Shown here piece after piece: positions 1 to 8,356 of a DNA stretch of 64,000 nucleotides. The notes under the pieces are model-generated. The model searched no databases and was not told the DNA's origin. It was given only the letters and a program-made list of their open reading frames with translations. Numbering within the stretch: the first letter of the stretch is position 1; each line of letters opens with the position of its first letter. The position numbers were made by a program, and so were the translations under genes. Source of the stretch: Ectopseudomonas oleovorans (GTDB taxonomy: Bacteria > Pseudomonadota > Gammaproteobacteria > Pseudomonadales > Pseudomonadaceae); NCBI RefSeq assembly GCF_003052605.1, contig NZ_QASO01000108.1, forward strand, positions 1 to 64,000, read 5' to 3'.

Positions 1-440
1 GCGGACTGTCTGCCGAGCAAATTCCTGTGCTGGTGGTAAGAGATCGCAGTGGTCAGCAGGCAGACTTCAAGTTGGAAAAGCTGGATGCACAGCACATAGG
101 GGAGCGGCTACGCCCGCTGATAGACGCGGATGCGATTCTCTGTACTGACAGCGCAGGTGTCTACGCCCATTTCGCCAAGGTTGAAGGCATCACTCACCGA
201 CCGATTAACCCGAGCCAGAATCGACGGGTTGATGGTGCTTTCCACATCCAGAACGTGAATGCCTACGACAGCCGACTCAAGAGCTGGATGATTCCTTTTC
301 ATGGTGTGGCCACCAAGTACCTAACGAACTATCTGGGCTGGCGCCGCCTGCTTGAGCGCTACAAAACACAGCTCAACCCATTGATTTGCTTGAAAGAGGC
401 GTTGGGGTATAGGGATATGCAACAGTTAACTCAGACATAG
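1..440 (+). CDS. IS1595-family (ISXO2-like) transposase, 3' part
   Basis: The frame is open from the left edge of the window (first full codon at base 3), so only the C-terminal ~145 residues are seen. The sequence has the ISXO2-like DDE core: LCTDSAGVYAHFA carries one catalytic aspartate, and HIQNVNAYDSRLKSWM followed by HGVATKYLTNYLGW is the typical end of the IS1595 transposase fold. These enzymes cut and paste their own element. No frameshift or stop is visible in the part present, so it may be intact upstream. The stop codon at 438-440 lies only 22 bp before the next gene, so the right end of the element must sit almost against that gene. Family assignment is fairly sure; the exact IS is not. 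Confidence 0.8.
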   Translation, partial: GLSAEQIPVLVVRDRSGQQADFKLEKLDAQHIGERLRPLIDADAILCTDSAGVYAHFAKVEGITHRPINPSQNRRVDGAFHIQNVNAYDSRLKSWMIPFHGVATKYLTNYLGWRRLLERYKTQLNPLICLKEALGYRDMQQLTQT

Positions 441-445
441 CCATT
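1..445 (+). mobile_element. Right end of an IS1595-type insertion sequence (left part outside window)
   Basis: Inferred from the transposase. The sequence AACTCAGACATAGCC at 429-443 overlaps the transposase stop and looks like a plausible terminal inverted repeat, but the partner repeat is outside the window, so the exact boundary and any target duplication cannot be checked. Confidence 0.45.
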
Positions 446-462
446 TCTTTTGAGTAGCCTCC

Positions 463-1341
463 ATGACGTCCACGAGTGATTCCTCGCAGCCGCTGGTCAG
501 CGTGATCATCGCCTCATACAACCATGCGCCCTATATCGAGGCGAGCATCGAGAGCGTGCTGCAGCAGAGCTACCCGAACATCGAGCTGTTGGTGGTGGAC
601 GATGGTTCCCGCGACGACAGCGTGGCGCGCATCGAGGCGCTGCAGAAGGTGCATGGCTTCGACTTCCGCGTGCAGGCCAACAAGGGCCTCTCGCGCACCC
701 TGAACGAGACCATCGAGCGGGCCAGGGGCAGCCTGATCGCTCCCTTCGGCTCCGACGACATCATGCTGCCGCAGCGTATCGCCACCCAGGTGGCCTATAT
801 GGCCGACAAGCCCGAAGTGGGAATTTGCGCCGGCGCTATCCAGACCATCGACGCCGACGGCAGGCCCGGCGCCAAGCCGCGCGCGCTGCCGTTGCGGCGG
901 CTGGATTTCGAGGATGTATTCATGGACCGCAAGCCGGGCGCGCCGGCGCCTACCTTGCTGTTCCGTCGCGAGGCGCTGGAGCGGGTCGGCGGTTTCGAAC
1001 CCGAGGTGCGTCTCGAGGACCTGATGATCGAGCTGAAGATCACCCATGCCGGCTACTTCATCGATATTCTCGGCGAGCCCCTGGCGCTCTACCGGGTGCA
1101 TGACAGCAACACCTACAAGAACTACCGCTTCATGGTCGACAACGTGCTGAAGACCTATGCCCGTTTCAGCGACCACCCGGCCTACCCCGAAGTATGCGCG
1201 CGTTTTCGCAACTCGATGCTGCTCAAGTGCGCGCGCAGCGACCGCGCCCTGGCCTGGGCCCTGTTGCGCGAGATTCCGCCGCGCTTCTGGCGCTGGAAAA
1301 CGCTGCGTGGCCTGGCGCGGATGCTGCTACCTACTCACTGA
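463..1341 (+). CDS. Family 2 glycosyltransferase, LPS core/O-antigen type (WapR-like)
   Basis: A 292-residue GT-A glycosyltransferase. The N-terminus (PLVSVIIASYNHAPYIE) and VVDDGSRDDSV are the nucleotide-sugar binding region, GSDDIM (about residue 91) is the metal-binding DXD equivalent, and LEDLMIELK supplies the acidic residue expected of the catalytic base. No membrane segment is seen, so it should act on the cytoplasmic face of the inner membrane. Its position beside waaL and msbA resembles the P. aeruginosa neighbourhood that holds the rhamnosyltransferase wapR (from memory), hence the tentative link; the donor sugar cannot be read from sequence. An in-frame stop at 451-453 limits the start to the ATG at 463, which has no clear Shine-Dalgarno sequence. 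The upstream sequence has been replaced by an IS element. Confidence 0.75.
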   Translation: MTSTSDSSQPLVSVIIASYNHAPYIEASIESVLQQSYPNIELLVVDDGSRDDSVARIEALQKVHGFDFRVQANKGLSRTLNETIERARGSLIAPFGSDDIMLPQRIATQVAYMADKPEVGICAGAIQTIDADGRPGAKPRALPLRRLDFEDVFMDRKPGAPAPTLLFRREALERVGGFEPEVRLEDLMIELKITHAGYFIDILGEPLALYRVHDSNTYKNYRFMVDNVLKTYARFSDHPAYPEVCARFRNSMLLKCARSDRALAWALLREIPPRFWRWKTLRGLARMLLPTH

Positions 1342-1969
1342 CGGGACGGGAGCGGGCATAAGCGAGGAAGCCCTGTATGTCGCTGCTGCACAGTTTTTCG
1401 ACAGTTTGTCTTATTTCTGCTTCGGGCCAGTTCCACCACGCGCTGTCGAGCAGTTCGTTTCGGGTTTTCTCATCGAAGCGCCAGCGCACGTGCCTGGCTG
1501 GATTGCCAGCGACTACAGAGTAGGGCGGAACATCGCGGCTGACGACTGCACCGCTGGCAACCACCGCGCCGTGGCCTACTGTGACGCCTGAGAGAATCGT
1601 ACAGTTCGCGCAGAGCCAGACATCGCTGCCGATAATCACGTCGCCGCGGGTCCCGCCGTACTCGGTAATATGGGCTGCTTCCGGAAGGTAGGCCGGAAAT
1701 GGGTAGCAGCTGACCCAGTCGATGCGGTGGTGGCCACCGAGGAATATCTGCACGTTGTCGGCAATTGAGCAAAAATTGCCGATCTTGAGTGTGCTGCCTT
1801 CGTCCCAGTCGTGAACCAGTGGCAGGCCGTAGCTGCCGAGGCCTATCTGATATTGGGGGTAGCGCTGGCGAAAACGGATTTGCGGCCGGTAGAAACGGGG
1901 TTGCTCTGGGCCTTTCCGCCAGCGTTTCTAGGCTTTCCTGATGCGCTGCTCAAGTTCCTTCCATTTCAC
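1331..1969 (-). pseudogene. CatB-type hexapeptide O-acetyltransferase interrupted by an amber codon
   Basis: The left-handed beta-helix acetyltransferase signature is clear: IGSDVWLCANCTILSGVTVG followed by GAVVASGAVVSRDVPPYSVV and GNPARHVRWRF, with the CatB-type histidine in FLGGHHRIDW. In-frame similarity continues upstream of any standard internal start (IGLGSYGLPLVHDWDEG...) to a GTG at 1969-1967 preceded by AAGGAG at 1982-1977. Between them codon 14 is TAG (1930-1928). From that GTG the product would be 212 residues if read through. The first usable start after the stop is the GTG at 1753, which would lose about a third of the helix. The gene begins inside the 3' end of waaL (20-nt overlap). 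It probably acetylated an LPS sugar; as written it is most likely inactive. Confidence 0.7.
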
Positions 1970-3152
1970 GGGCCTGCTCCTTACCTCTGCAGATGAACCA
2001 GGTGGCAGTCAGTAGAGCCATGGGGATCCAGATTAGGAACCAATGCTCCTTGGGGCGCGAGAGAAAGGCGCCGCCCTCGGTCATGCTGGCTGCCAAACCA
2101 AAGACCAATAGACCTGAGCAGATCATCACCGAGGGCACCTTGCGGTTGCGCCAGGCAAATATAAAGGCAACTGCATACAGTGAGAGCCAGAGCGCCAAAC
2201 CCACGGTCCCACCGTAGTAGAGGACGGCCAGCAGCATGTTGTGCGGATCCGCCATCGCGTAGTTGTGCGCTGTGATCCAGATGCTCAGGGGGGCGTCATA
2301 ACCCTGGCCTAGCCAGGGGGCCTCGAGGATTTGCAGCCAGGCCTTGCCCCAGATTTCCGGGCGAGACGATAGCCCTCTGCTGGTGAGTTCGTCGGGGTAG
2401 AGATTGATGAGCAGGATGCCGATCACTGCGACGGCGGCCAGTGCGATAAGGCTGCGCCTGTTCCAGTGGGCGATTACCAGCCATAGCAGGCAAGCAGTCA
2501 GGGCCATGATTGGGGTTCGCGACCCCGTCTCCAGAAGCAGGACGCCTAATGTGCTTAGCGAGATCAGTGCCAGTGGGTTGAACACACTCTTGCCGTTGAA
2601 CCAGTAACCGGCCCATAGCGCAGCGAAGAAGCCATAGACGTGCGAACTGAGCAAGGGATTGTATAGGGCACCATAGCCAGACAGGCGTCCTGCCCCACCG
2701 TTATACAGATGGAAGCCTAGGGTTGCTGCGCCGGCCAGGCTGGCGAAAATGGCGCTGGCTTTGAGGCTGAAAAGCAGTCGCTGCGGCGCTTGTTGTGCCA
2801 GCAGGGCTGCAGAGAAGAACAGGAACAGCACGTATATGGGTCTTTTGACCAGTGAGCCGAAGGCGTCGTCGGTGCTGGACCAGGCAAGACTAATGGCTGT
2901 GTACAGGCCGAATAGAAAGAATGCGGCGATCAGCGGGGATGTGAACAGATCCTTGATATCTCGGGGGCGGCCGAGCAAGGCGAGCAGCGTTGGGGCGGCC
3001 AGCAGGAGGTAATACAATTTGTGGTAGAGCGCCCTGTCCCCTATCCAGAACATTCCGGTGAGCAGCGCGAACCAGCCCGTGGGCAGAATGTATTGAACCA
3101 GCCAAGTAGAGGTCTTGGTCAGCCGATTGCCAAAAGCGAGGAGTGCAGTCAC
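1950..3152 (-). CDS. waaL: O-antigen ligase WaaL (Wzy_C family)
   Basis: A 400-residue polytopic inner-membrane protein with about 11-12 hydrophobic segments and one large periplasmic loop. It transfers undecaprenyl-linked O-antigen to the lipid A-core on the periplasmic face. The motif SRGLSSRPEIWGKAW followed by LGQGYDAP and HNYAMADPHNMLLAVLYYGG is the Wzy_C/ligase signature, with the functionally important loop histidine in the DPHN context. It is followed 12 bp upstream-side by the kinase-like gene (3165-3815) in the same direction, and its 3' end overlaps the acetyltransferase start, so the three form one LPS operon. Polymerases share this fold; the neighbourhood of msbA and a core kinase favours ligase. 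Confidence 0.8.
   Translation of the reverse strand: MTALLAFGNRLTKTSTWLVQYILPTGWFALLTGMFWIGDRALYHKLYYLLLAAPTLLALLGRPRDIKDLFTSPLIAAFFLFGLYTAISLAWSSTDDAFGSLVKRPIYVLFLFFSAALLAQQAPQRLLFSLKASAIFASLAGAATLGFHLYNGGAGRLSGYGALYNPLLSSHVYGFFAALWAGYWFNGKSVFNPLALISLSTLGVLLLETGSRTPIMALTACLLWLVIAHWNRRSLIALAAVAVIGILLINLYPDELTSRGLSSRPEIWGKAWLQILEAPWLGQGYDAPLSIWITAHNYAMADPHNMLLAVLYYGGTVGLALWLSLYAVAFIFAWRNRKVPSVMICSGLLVFGLAASMTEGGAFLSRPKEHWFLIWIPMALLTATWFICRGKEQAREMEGT
1977..1982 (-). promoter_or_regulatory. Shine-Dalgarno AAGGAG for the interrupted acetyltransferase
   Basis: AAGGAG lies inside the end of waaL, 7 nt before the GTG at 1969. It decides the ancestral start of the acetyltransferase and so shows that the TAG at 1930-1928 is inside the coding frame. 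Confidence 0.6.
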
Positions 3153-3164
3153 GGAGTTCTCAGG

Positions 3165-3815
3165 TCAAAGCGTTTTTAGTTGGTTGGCCAAGGCCAGCGC
3201 TGCCGGGTGTGTGCTGGCGGCAATATAGGCATTCCAAAAAGCCTGCCCGGCATCATTCAGTAACCAGCGTCGATCTTCGGTGTAGCGCAGCATGTGGCGA
3301 AAATTCCTCAGGCGTTTGTGTCGACCCAAGGGCGTTGTCTGGCCTTTCAGGTCGGAGATGTCAATCAAACCCAGAGTGTGGTCAGGGGTCAGCACGATAT
3401 TGCCAAGGTGCAGGGAACGAAAGTAAATCCCCCGGTCGTGCAGAGTGGCGATAAAGGCTCCCAGCTGTTCCTTGAGGTGCCGGTCGGCGCTGTCGGAGCG
3501 ATGCAGGTAGAGCTGACGCAAGGTTTCCCCGGGGAGCGGTTGGTAATGCACGACATCTCGCGCCAGGGTACTCACCCGATAAACTGCAAGCACCTTGGGG
3601 CAGGGGATGTCATGTGTTTGCAGTAGCTTGGCGTTATCAGCGAAGCGTTGGGCGTAGGGATAGTACAGGGCCGAGGAAAGCAGGCGCTTACGGCGAAACA
3701 GCTTAAGAAAGTTGCCATCGGCGAGGCGCAGTACCTTGTCACCGTACCGGTCGGCCTCCAGGACTTTGGCGTCAGCGCTCAATCTAAGGTAAGCGTCGTG
3801 ATCCAGGGCTTGCAT
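3165..3815 (-). CDS. LPS core kinase-like protein with altered catalytic loop
   Basis: 216 residues, start taken at ATG 3815 (a TTG lies one codon further out). It resembles the small protein-kinase-fold proteins near waaL in Pseudomonas. The expected nucleotide-binding and C-lobe pattern is present (LADGNFLKLF with the beta-3 lysine; LGAFIATLHDRGI; LIDISDLKG with Asp152). The catalytic loop reads YFRSLHLGNI: relative to the usual HxDLHxxN, histidine is Phe132 and the catalytic aspartate is Ser134, while Asn139 is kept. It may phosphorylate core heptose by an altered mechanism, or be a pseudokinase. It is the first gene of the kinase-waaL-acetyltransferase operon and divergent from msbA. Confidence 0.6.
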   Translation of the reverse strand: MQALDHDAYLRLSADAKVLEADRYGDKVLRLADGNFLKLFRRKRLLSSALYYPYAQRFADNAKLLQTHDIPCPKVLAVYRVSTLARDVVHYQPLPGETLRQLYLHRSDSADRHLKEQLGAFIATLHDRGIYFRSLHLGNIVLTPDHTLGLIDISDLKGQTTPLGRHKRLRNFRHMLRYTEDRRWLLNDAGQAFWNAYIAASTHPAALALANQLKTL

Positions 3816-3925
3816 CAATCAATGGGTCTCGTGTGAAGGCCGCGTATATTAACTCAGTCATCCTGTTGAAAGAGGAAAAAAGGCCCTGTGTTACACTCCC
3901 GCCCCCCTTTTAGAGCGCAGAGCCT

Positions 3926-5758
3926 ATGAGCCGCAACGATCAGTCCGAGCCCTCCAGCCTGAAGGTCTACTTCCGTCTGCTGGGTTATGTGAAGCCCTAT
4001 ATCGGCTTCTTCATGCTCAGCATCGTCGGCTTCGTCATCTTCGCCTCAACCCAGCCCATGCTGGGTTACGTCCTCAAGTACTTCGTCGACGGTCTGTCGA
4101 ATCCCGAGGCCAGCTTCTTCGCCAGCGTCCCCTACCTGTCGGAGATCCCCTTCCTCGCCCACTTGAAGCTGCTGCAGACGGTGCCGCTGCTGATCGTGCT
4201 GATCGCGCTGTGGCAGGGCATCGGCTCCTACCTGGGCAACTATTTCCTGGCCAAGGTCTCCCTGGGACTGGTGCATGACCTGCGCGTGGAGCTGTTCGAC
4301 AAGTTGCTGGTGCTGCCCAACCGCTATTTCGACAGCCACAACTCCGGGCACCTGATCTCGCGCATCACCTTCAACGTGACCATGGTCACCGGCGCGGCCA
4401 CCGACGCGATCAAGGTGGTGATCCGCGAAGGCATGACGGTGGTGTTCCTGTTCACCACCCTGCTGCTGATGAACTGGAAGCTGACCCTGGTGATGCTGGC
4501 GATCCTGCCGGTGATCGGCCTGATGGTCAGCAGTGCCAGCAAGAAATTTCGCAAGCAGAGCAAGAAGATCCAGGTGGCCATGGGCGACGTTACCCATGTC
4601 GCCTCCGAGACTATCCAGGGTTATCGCGTGGTGCGCAGCTTCGGTGGCGAGACCTACGAGTCGCAGCGCTTCCGCTTCGCCTCGAGCGACAACACCCGCA
4701 AGCAGTTGCGCATGACCAAGACTGGCGCCATCTACACGCCGATGCTGCAACTGGTGATCTACAGCGCCATGGCAGTGCTGATGTTCCTGGTGCTGTTCAT
4801 GCGCGGCGATGCCTCGGCCGGCGATCTGGTGGCCTATATCACCCTGGCCGGCCTGTTGCCCAAGCCGATCCGCCAGCTCTCGGAGGTCAGCTCGACCATC
4901 CAGAAGGGCCTGGCCGGCGCCGAGAGCATCTTCCAGCAGCTCGACGAGGCCGCCGAGGTGGACCGCGGCAGCGTCGAGCGCGAGCGGGTCGGCGGCCGTC
5001 TCGAGGTGCGCAACCTGAGCTTCAGCTACCCCGGCAGCGAAAAGGCCGTGCTCGCCGACGTCAGCTTCACCGCCGAGCCGGGTCAGATGATCGCCCTGGT
5101 CGGCCGTTCCGGTAGCGGCAAGTCGACCCTGGCCAACCTGATTCCGCGTTTCTATCACCACGAGCAGGGGCAGATCCTCCTCGACGGCGTCGATGTCGAG
5201 GACTACACGCTGCGCAACCTGCGCCGGCACATCGCCCTGGTGACCCAGCACGTCACCCTGTTCAACGACACGGTGCGCAACAACATCGCCTATGGCGACC
5301 TGGCCGGGGCGCCGCTGGAGGCGGTCAAGCAGGCCGCCGCGGATGCCTACGCCGCCGAATTCATCGAGAAGATGCCGCAGGGCTACGACACCCTGGTCGG
5401 CGAGAACGGCGTGCTGCTTTCCGGCGGTCAGCGCCAGCGCCTGGCCATCGCCCGCGCCTTGCTCAAGGACGCGCCGCTGCTGGTGCTCGACGAGGCCACC
5501 TCGGCGCTGGATACCGAATCCGAGCGGCATATCCAGGCCGCGCTGGATAAGGTGATGCAGGGCCGCACCACCCTGGTGATCGCCCACCGCCTGTCCACCA
5601 TCGAGAAGGCCGACCTGATCCTGGTGATGGACCAGGGGCAGATCGTCGAGCGCGGCAGCCACGCCGAGCTGCTGGCGCGCAATGGCTACTATGCGCGCCT
5701 GCACGCCCGGCAGTTCGAGGAGGATGGCGAGTCAGTCGATTGCGTGCAGGATGCCTGA
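3926..5758 (+). CDS. msbA: Lipid A ABC exporter, MsbA
   Basis: 610 residues, a half-size ABC exporter. Six transmembrane segments occupy roughly residues 20-320 and the nucleotide-binding domain roughly 360-600. Walker A is GRSGSGKST (about residue 392), the signature is [14 protein letters not shown] (about 498), Walker B is [12 protein letters not shown] (about 517), and the H-loop is in VIAHRLST. The homodimer flips core-lipid A across the inner membrane so WaaL can add O-antigen. It is divergent from the kinase-waaL operon and followed 98 bp later by hldE, matching the Pseudomonas order msbA-hldE. No strong sigma-70 promoter with correct spacing could be picked in the 110-bp divergent gap. 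Confidence 0.93.
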   Translation: MSRNDQSEPSSLKVYFRLLGYVKPYIGFFMLSIVGFVIFASTQPMLGYVLKYFVDGLSNPEASFFASVPYLSEIPFLAHLKLLQTVPLLIVLIALWQGIGSYLGNYFLAKVSLGLVHDLRVELFDKLLVLPNRYFDSHNSGHLISRITFNVTMVTGAATDAIKVVIREGMTVVFLFTTLLLMNWKLTLVMLAILPVIGLMVSSASKKFRKQSKKIQVAMGDVTHVASETIQGYRVVRSFGGETYESQRFRFASSDNTRKQLRMTKTGAIYTPMLQLVIYSAMAVLMFLVLFMRGDASAGDLVAYITLAGLLPKPIRQLSEVSSTIQKGLAGAESIFQQLDEAAEVDRGSVERERVGGRLEVRNLSFSYPGSEKAVLADVSFTAEPGQMIALVGRSGSGKSTLANLIPRFYHHEQGQILLDGVDVEDYTLRNLRRHIALVTQHVTLFNDTVRNNIAYGDLAGAPLEAVKQAAADAYAAEFIEKMPQGYDTLVGENGVLLSGGQRQRLAIARALLKDAPLLVLDEATSALDTESERHIQAALDKVMQGRTTLVIAHRLSTIEKADLILVMDQGQIVERGSHAELLARNGYYARLHARQFEEDGESVDCVQDA

Positions 5759-5856
5759 GGCGCTGCGCTAAACATCGGCGAGCGGCGGCCCGTTGCCTGG
5801 GCCGTCTTCGCCGCTATGCTATGATCCGCGACGATTTTGCCGCCCTCGGAGCCACC

Positions 5857-7278
5857 ATGAAGCTGACCCTGCCCCGTTACGATCAAGCCCCCGTCCTGGT
5901 GGTGGGCGACGTCATGCTCGACCGCTACTGGCATGGCGGCACCTCGCGCATCTCGCCGGAGGCGCCGGTGCCGGTGGTGCGCGTCGAACAGATCGAGGAC
6001 CGTCCGGGCGGTGCGGCCAACGTCGCGCTGAACATCGCCGCGCTCGGCGCGCCGGCGCTGCTGGTGGGCGTGACCGGTGAGGACGAGGCCGCCGACAGCC
6101 TCACCGACAGCCTGGCTGCCGCTGGCGTCGAGGCGCATTTCCAGCGCATCGAGGATCAGCCGACCATCGTCAAGCTGCGCGTCATGAGCCGGCACCAGCA
6201 ATTGCTGCGCATGGATTTCGAAGAGCCCTTCAATACCGATGCCGCGGCCATGGCGCGCGAGGTCGAGGCGCTGCTCGCCGGGGTCAAGGTGCTGGTGCTG
6301 TCGGACTACGGCAAGGGGGCGCTGCAGAATCATCAGGCGCTGATCCAGGCTGCGCGCAAGAAAGGCATCCCGGTGCTGGCCGATCCCAAGGGTAAGGACT
6401 TTTCCATCTACCGTGGCGCCAGCCTGATCACCCCCAATCTGCACGAGTTCGAACTCATCGTTGGCGGTTGCGCCGATGAAGCCGAGCTGGTCAGAAAAGG
6501 CGCGACGCTGATGCGCGAATTGGAGCTCGGAGCCCTGCTGGTGACCCGCGGCGAGCACGGCATGACCCTGCTGCGCCCGGGGCATGCTCCGCTGCATCTG
6601 CCGGCCCGTGCCCGCGAAGTGTTTGACGTCACCGGTGCCGGCGATACGGTGATCTCTACCTTGGCTGCGTCGATCGCCGCTGGCGAAGAGTTGCCGAACG
6701 CCGTGGCTCTGGCCAATCTGGCGGCCGGCATCGTGGTTGGCAAACTGGGCACGGCGGCCATCAGCGCACCGGAACTGCGCCGCGCCGTGCAGCGCGAGGA
6801 AGGTTCCGAGCGTGGTGTGCTGAGCCTGGATCAACTGCTCATCGCCATCGAGGATGCGCGGGCTCACGGCGAGAAGATCGTATTCACCAATGGCTGCTTC
6901 GATATTCTGCATGCCGGCCACGTGACCTATCTGGAACAGGCCCGCGCGCAGGGCGACCGCCTGATCGTGGCGGTCAATGACGATGCCTCGGTCAGTCGCC
7001 TGAAAGGTCCGGGGCGTCCGATCAATGCCGTCGACCGGCGCATGGCAGTGCTCGCCGGCCTGGGGGCGGTGGATTGGGTGGTGAGCTTCGGTGAAGACAC
7101 GCCCGAGCGCCTGCTCAAGCAGGTGCAGCCGGATGTGCTGGTCAAGGGCGGCGACTACGGTATTGATCAGGTGGTAGGTGCCGATATCGTCCAGGCCTAT
7201 GGCGGCGAAGTGCGCGTACTCGGGCTGGTGGAGAACAGCTCCACCACCGCCATCGTCGAGAAGATCCGCAGCAAGTAA
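5857..7278 (+). CDS. hldE: Bifunctional heptose-7-phosphate kinase / heptose-1-phosphate adenylyltransferase
   Basis: 473 residues from ATG 5857; the frame is open further upstream, but the conserved N-terminus begins [18 protein letters not shown]. Residues 1-320 are a PfkB/ribokinase domain ([29 protein letters not shown] with the catalytic Asp). Residues about 340-473 are a nucleotidyltransferase with [17 protein letters not shown] (HxGH motif). The enzyme makes D,D-heptose 1,7-bisphosphate and later ADP-D-beta-D-heptose, the precursor of inner-core heptose. It belongs functionally with msbA, waaL and the core kinase just upstream. Confidence 0.95.
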   Translation: MKLTLPRYDQAPVLVVGDVMLDRYWHGGTSRISPEAPVPVVRVEQIEDRPGGAANVALNIAALGAPALLVGVTGEDEAADSLTDSLAAAGVEAHFQRIEDQPTIVKLRVMSRHQQLLRMDFEEPFNTDAAAMAREVEALLAGVKVLVLSDYGKGALQNHQALIQAARKKGIPVLADPKGKDFSIYRGASLITPNLHEFELIVGGCADEAELVRKGATLMRELELGALLVTRGEHGMTLLRPGHAPLHLPARAREVFDVTGAGDTVISTLAASIAAGEELPNAVALANLAAGIVVGKLGTAAISAPELRRAVQREEGSERGVLSLDQLLIAIEDARAHGEKIVFTNGCFDILHAGHVTYLEQARAQGDRLIVAVNDDASVSRLKGPGRPINAVDRRMAVLAGLGAVDWVVSFGEDTPERLLKQVQPDVLVKGGDYGIDQVVGADIVQAYGGEVRVLGLVENSSTTAIVEKIRSK

Positions 7279-7408
7279 CGCATTGCGTATGGCATCGCCC
7301 GTTGGCTCTGGTGTGCGCAATGTCTGTCAGTTGGCAGCAGAGATTTCTTCGGGCACACACCGAACAGGTCTGTATGCCTGCGCAGATGGGCATTCACAGC
7401 CAACTCCT

Positions 7409-7448
7409 CCATTCAGGCTCCCGCTTTTGCGGGAGTGCCGTTGAATGG
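7409..7448. terminator. Hairpin between convergent hldE and the PqiC-like gene
   Basis: Outer arms CCATTCA (7409-7415) and TGAATGG (7442-7448) enclose an inner stem CTCCCGC/GCGGGAG (7418-7424, 7429-7435) with a TTTT loop. It lies between convergent genes and lacks a long T-run, so it may be a weak bidirectional terminator or a repeat. Confidence 0.45.
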
Positions 7449-7461
7449 ATGGAGGATATTC

Positions 7462-8184
7462 CTAGAAACGGAAGACTTCCGTATCGATCTTGATCGGTTC
7501 TGCCACCGGGATCTTCGGCCCGGCAGCGGCTGGGTCCTGCGGTTTGGCTTTGGCCACCGGAGGCTTCTTGCGCGGCGGCTCAGGGGTAGGCTCGGCTGCA
7601 GCGATGGGTTGAATGGCCACAGCCAGTTCAGCCGCCAGACGTTGCAGCAAGACACTCTGCGCCTTGACCTGTTCGGCCATGGGCCCACCGTGCGCTTCTT
7701 CCAAACGAATCAGCCGGCTGTCGCGCAGTTGTCCGCGGCGGTCGAGCAAGCGCCACTGAGCTTCCAGCACGGCAGGTTGAGTCGGGCCGGAATCCAGGCG
7801 GGTGATGGTCAGCATGACCTGTGCATCGGCACTGAAGCCTGGTGCCGCCGGCGCCAGGGCCAGGCGCTGGCTGTCCAGGCGCCAGGCCAGTTGGCGCAGC
7901 AACTGCTGGTCGATGTCGTTGGCCAGGCCGCTGGCCCAGCGAGCGTCCTGCGCGGCCACCAGGCTGCCATCGGCCTGACGTTGCAGCAGATTTTGCTGGC
8001 GCAGGTAATCGGCCACGCTGATCGGGCCGACCAGTACGGTCACACCGTTGTCCTGGGTCGGCGTCACGGCCTGGCCGCTGTCGAGTTGGTAAAGGGGCAC
8101 CGGCTTCTGCTGCAGCAGACTGCAACCACTCAATACGAGCAGCGTGGTCAGAAGCAGAGCCACAGGGCGTACTACAGTCATCAT
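7462..8184 (-). CDS. Orphan PqiC/YmbA-type ABC-transport auxiliary lipoprotein
   Basis: 240 residues with start at ATG 8184. A lipoprotein signal peptide (VRPVALLLTTLLVLSGC) gives a mature N-terminal cysteine, so it should be lipid-anchored in the outer membrane. The body (VPLYQLDSG, VTVLVGPISVADYL, RWASGLANDIDQQLLRQL) matches the ABC-type transport auxiliary lipoprotein fold of PqiC/YmbA, which bridges MCE-protein tunnels to the outer membrane. Unlike classic cases, no PqiA/PqiB or other MCE gene is next to it. The C-terminal 35 residues are a proline/lysine/alanine-rich tail not expected of the domain. It follows parC on the same strand, 170 bp later, so it may have its own promoter. Confidence 0.75.
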   Translation of the reverse strand: MMTVVRPVALLLTTLLVLSGCSLLQQKPVPLYQLDSGQAVTPTQDNGVTVLVGPISVADYLRQQNLLQRQADGSLVAAQDARWASGLANDIDQQLLRQLAWRLDSQRLALAPAAPGFSADAQVMLTITRLDSGPTQPAVLEAQWRLLDRRGQLRDSRLIRLEEAHGGPMAEQVKAQSVLLQRLAAELAVAIQPIAAAEPTPEPPRKKPPVAKAKPQDPAAAGPKIPVAEPIKIDTEVFRF

Positions 8185-8356
8185 TAATTCCAGGCAGCCG
8201 CTTCTGGGGCAGCTGCATATCGATCCCATATCATGCTGTGGGGTCATTTGCGCATGACCCGGGGCGCGTATCATCCGTCAAACCGCGCGATGACTCCAGC
8301 CTTGCCTGCTGGCTGGTAGCGCGGATATCCCGGACGAACGGGGCGTGTTGCCGACG

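Noticed and set aside
1331..1753. Annotating the acetyltransferase as an intact 140-residue protein from the GTG at 1753
   Set aside because: Clear family-like sequence continues upstream in frame, and that GTG has no Shine-Dalgarno; the frame is better read as interrupted by the TAG at 1930-1928.
3866..3897. TTGAAA ... TACACT as an msbA promoter
   Set aside because: The spacer is 20 bp, too long for a standard sigma-70 promoter.
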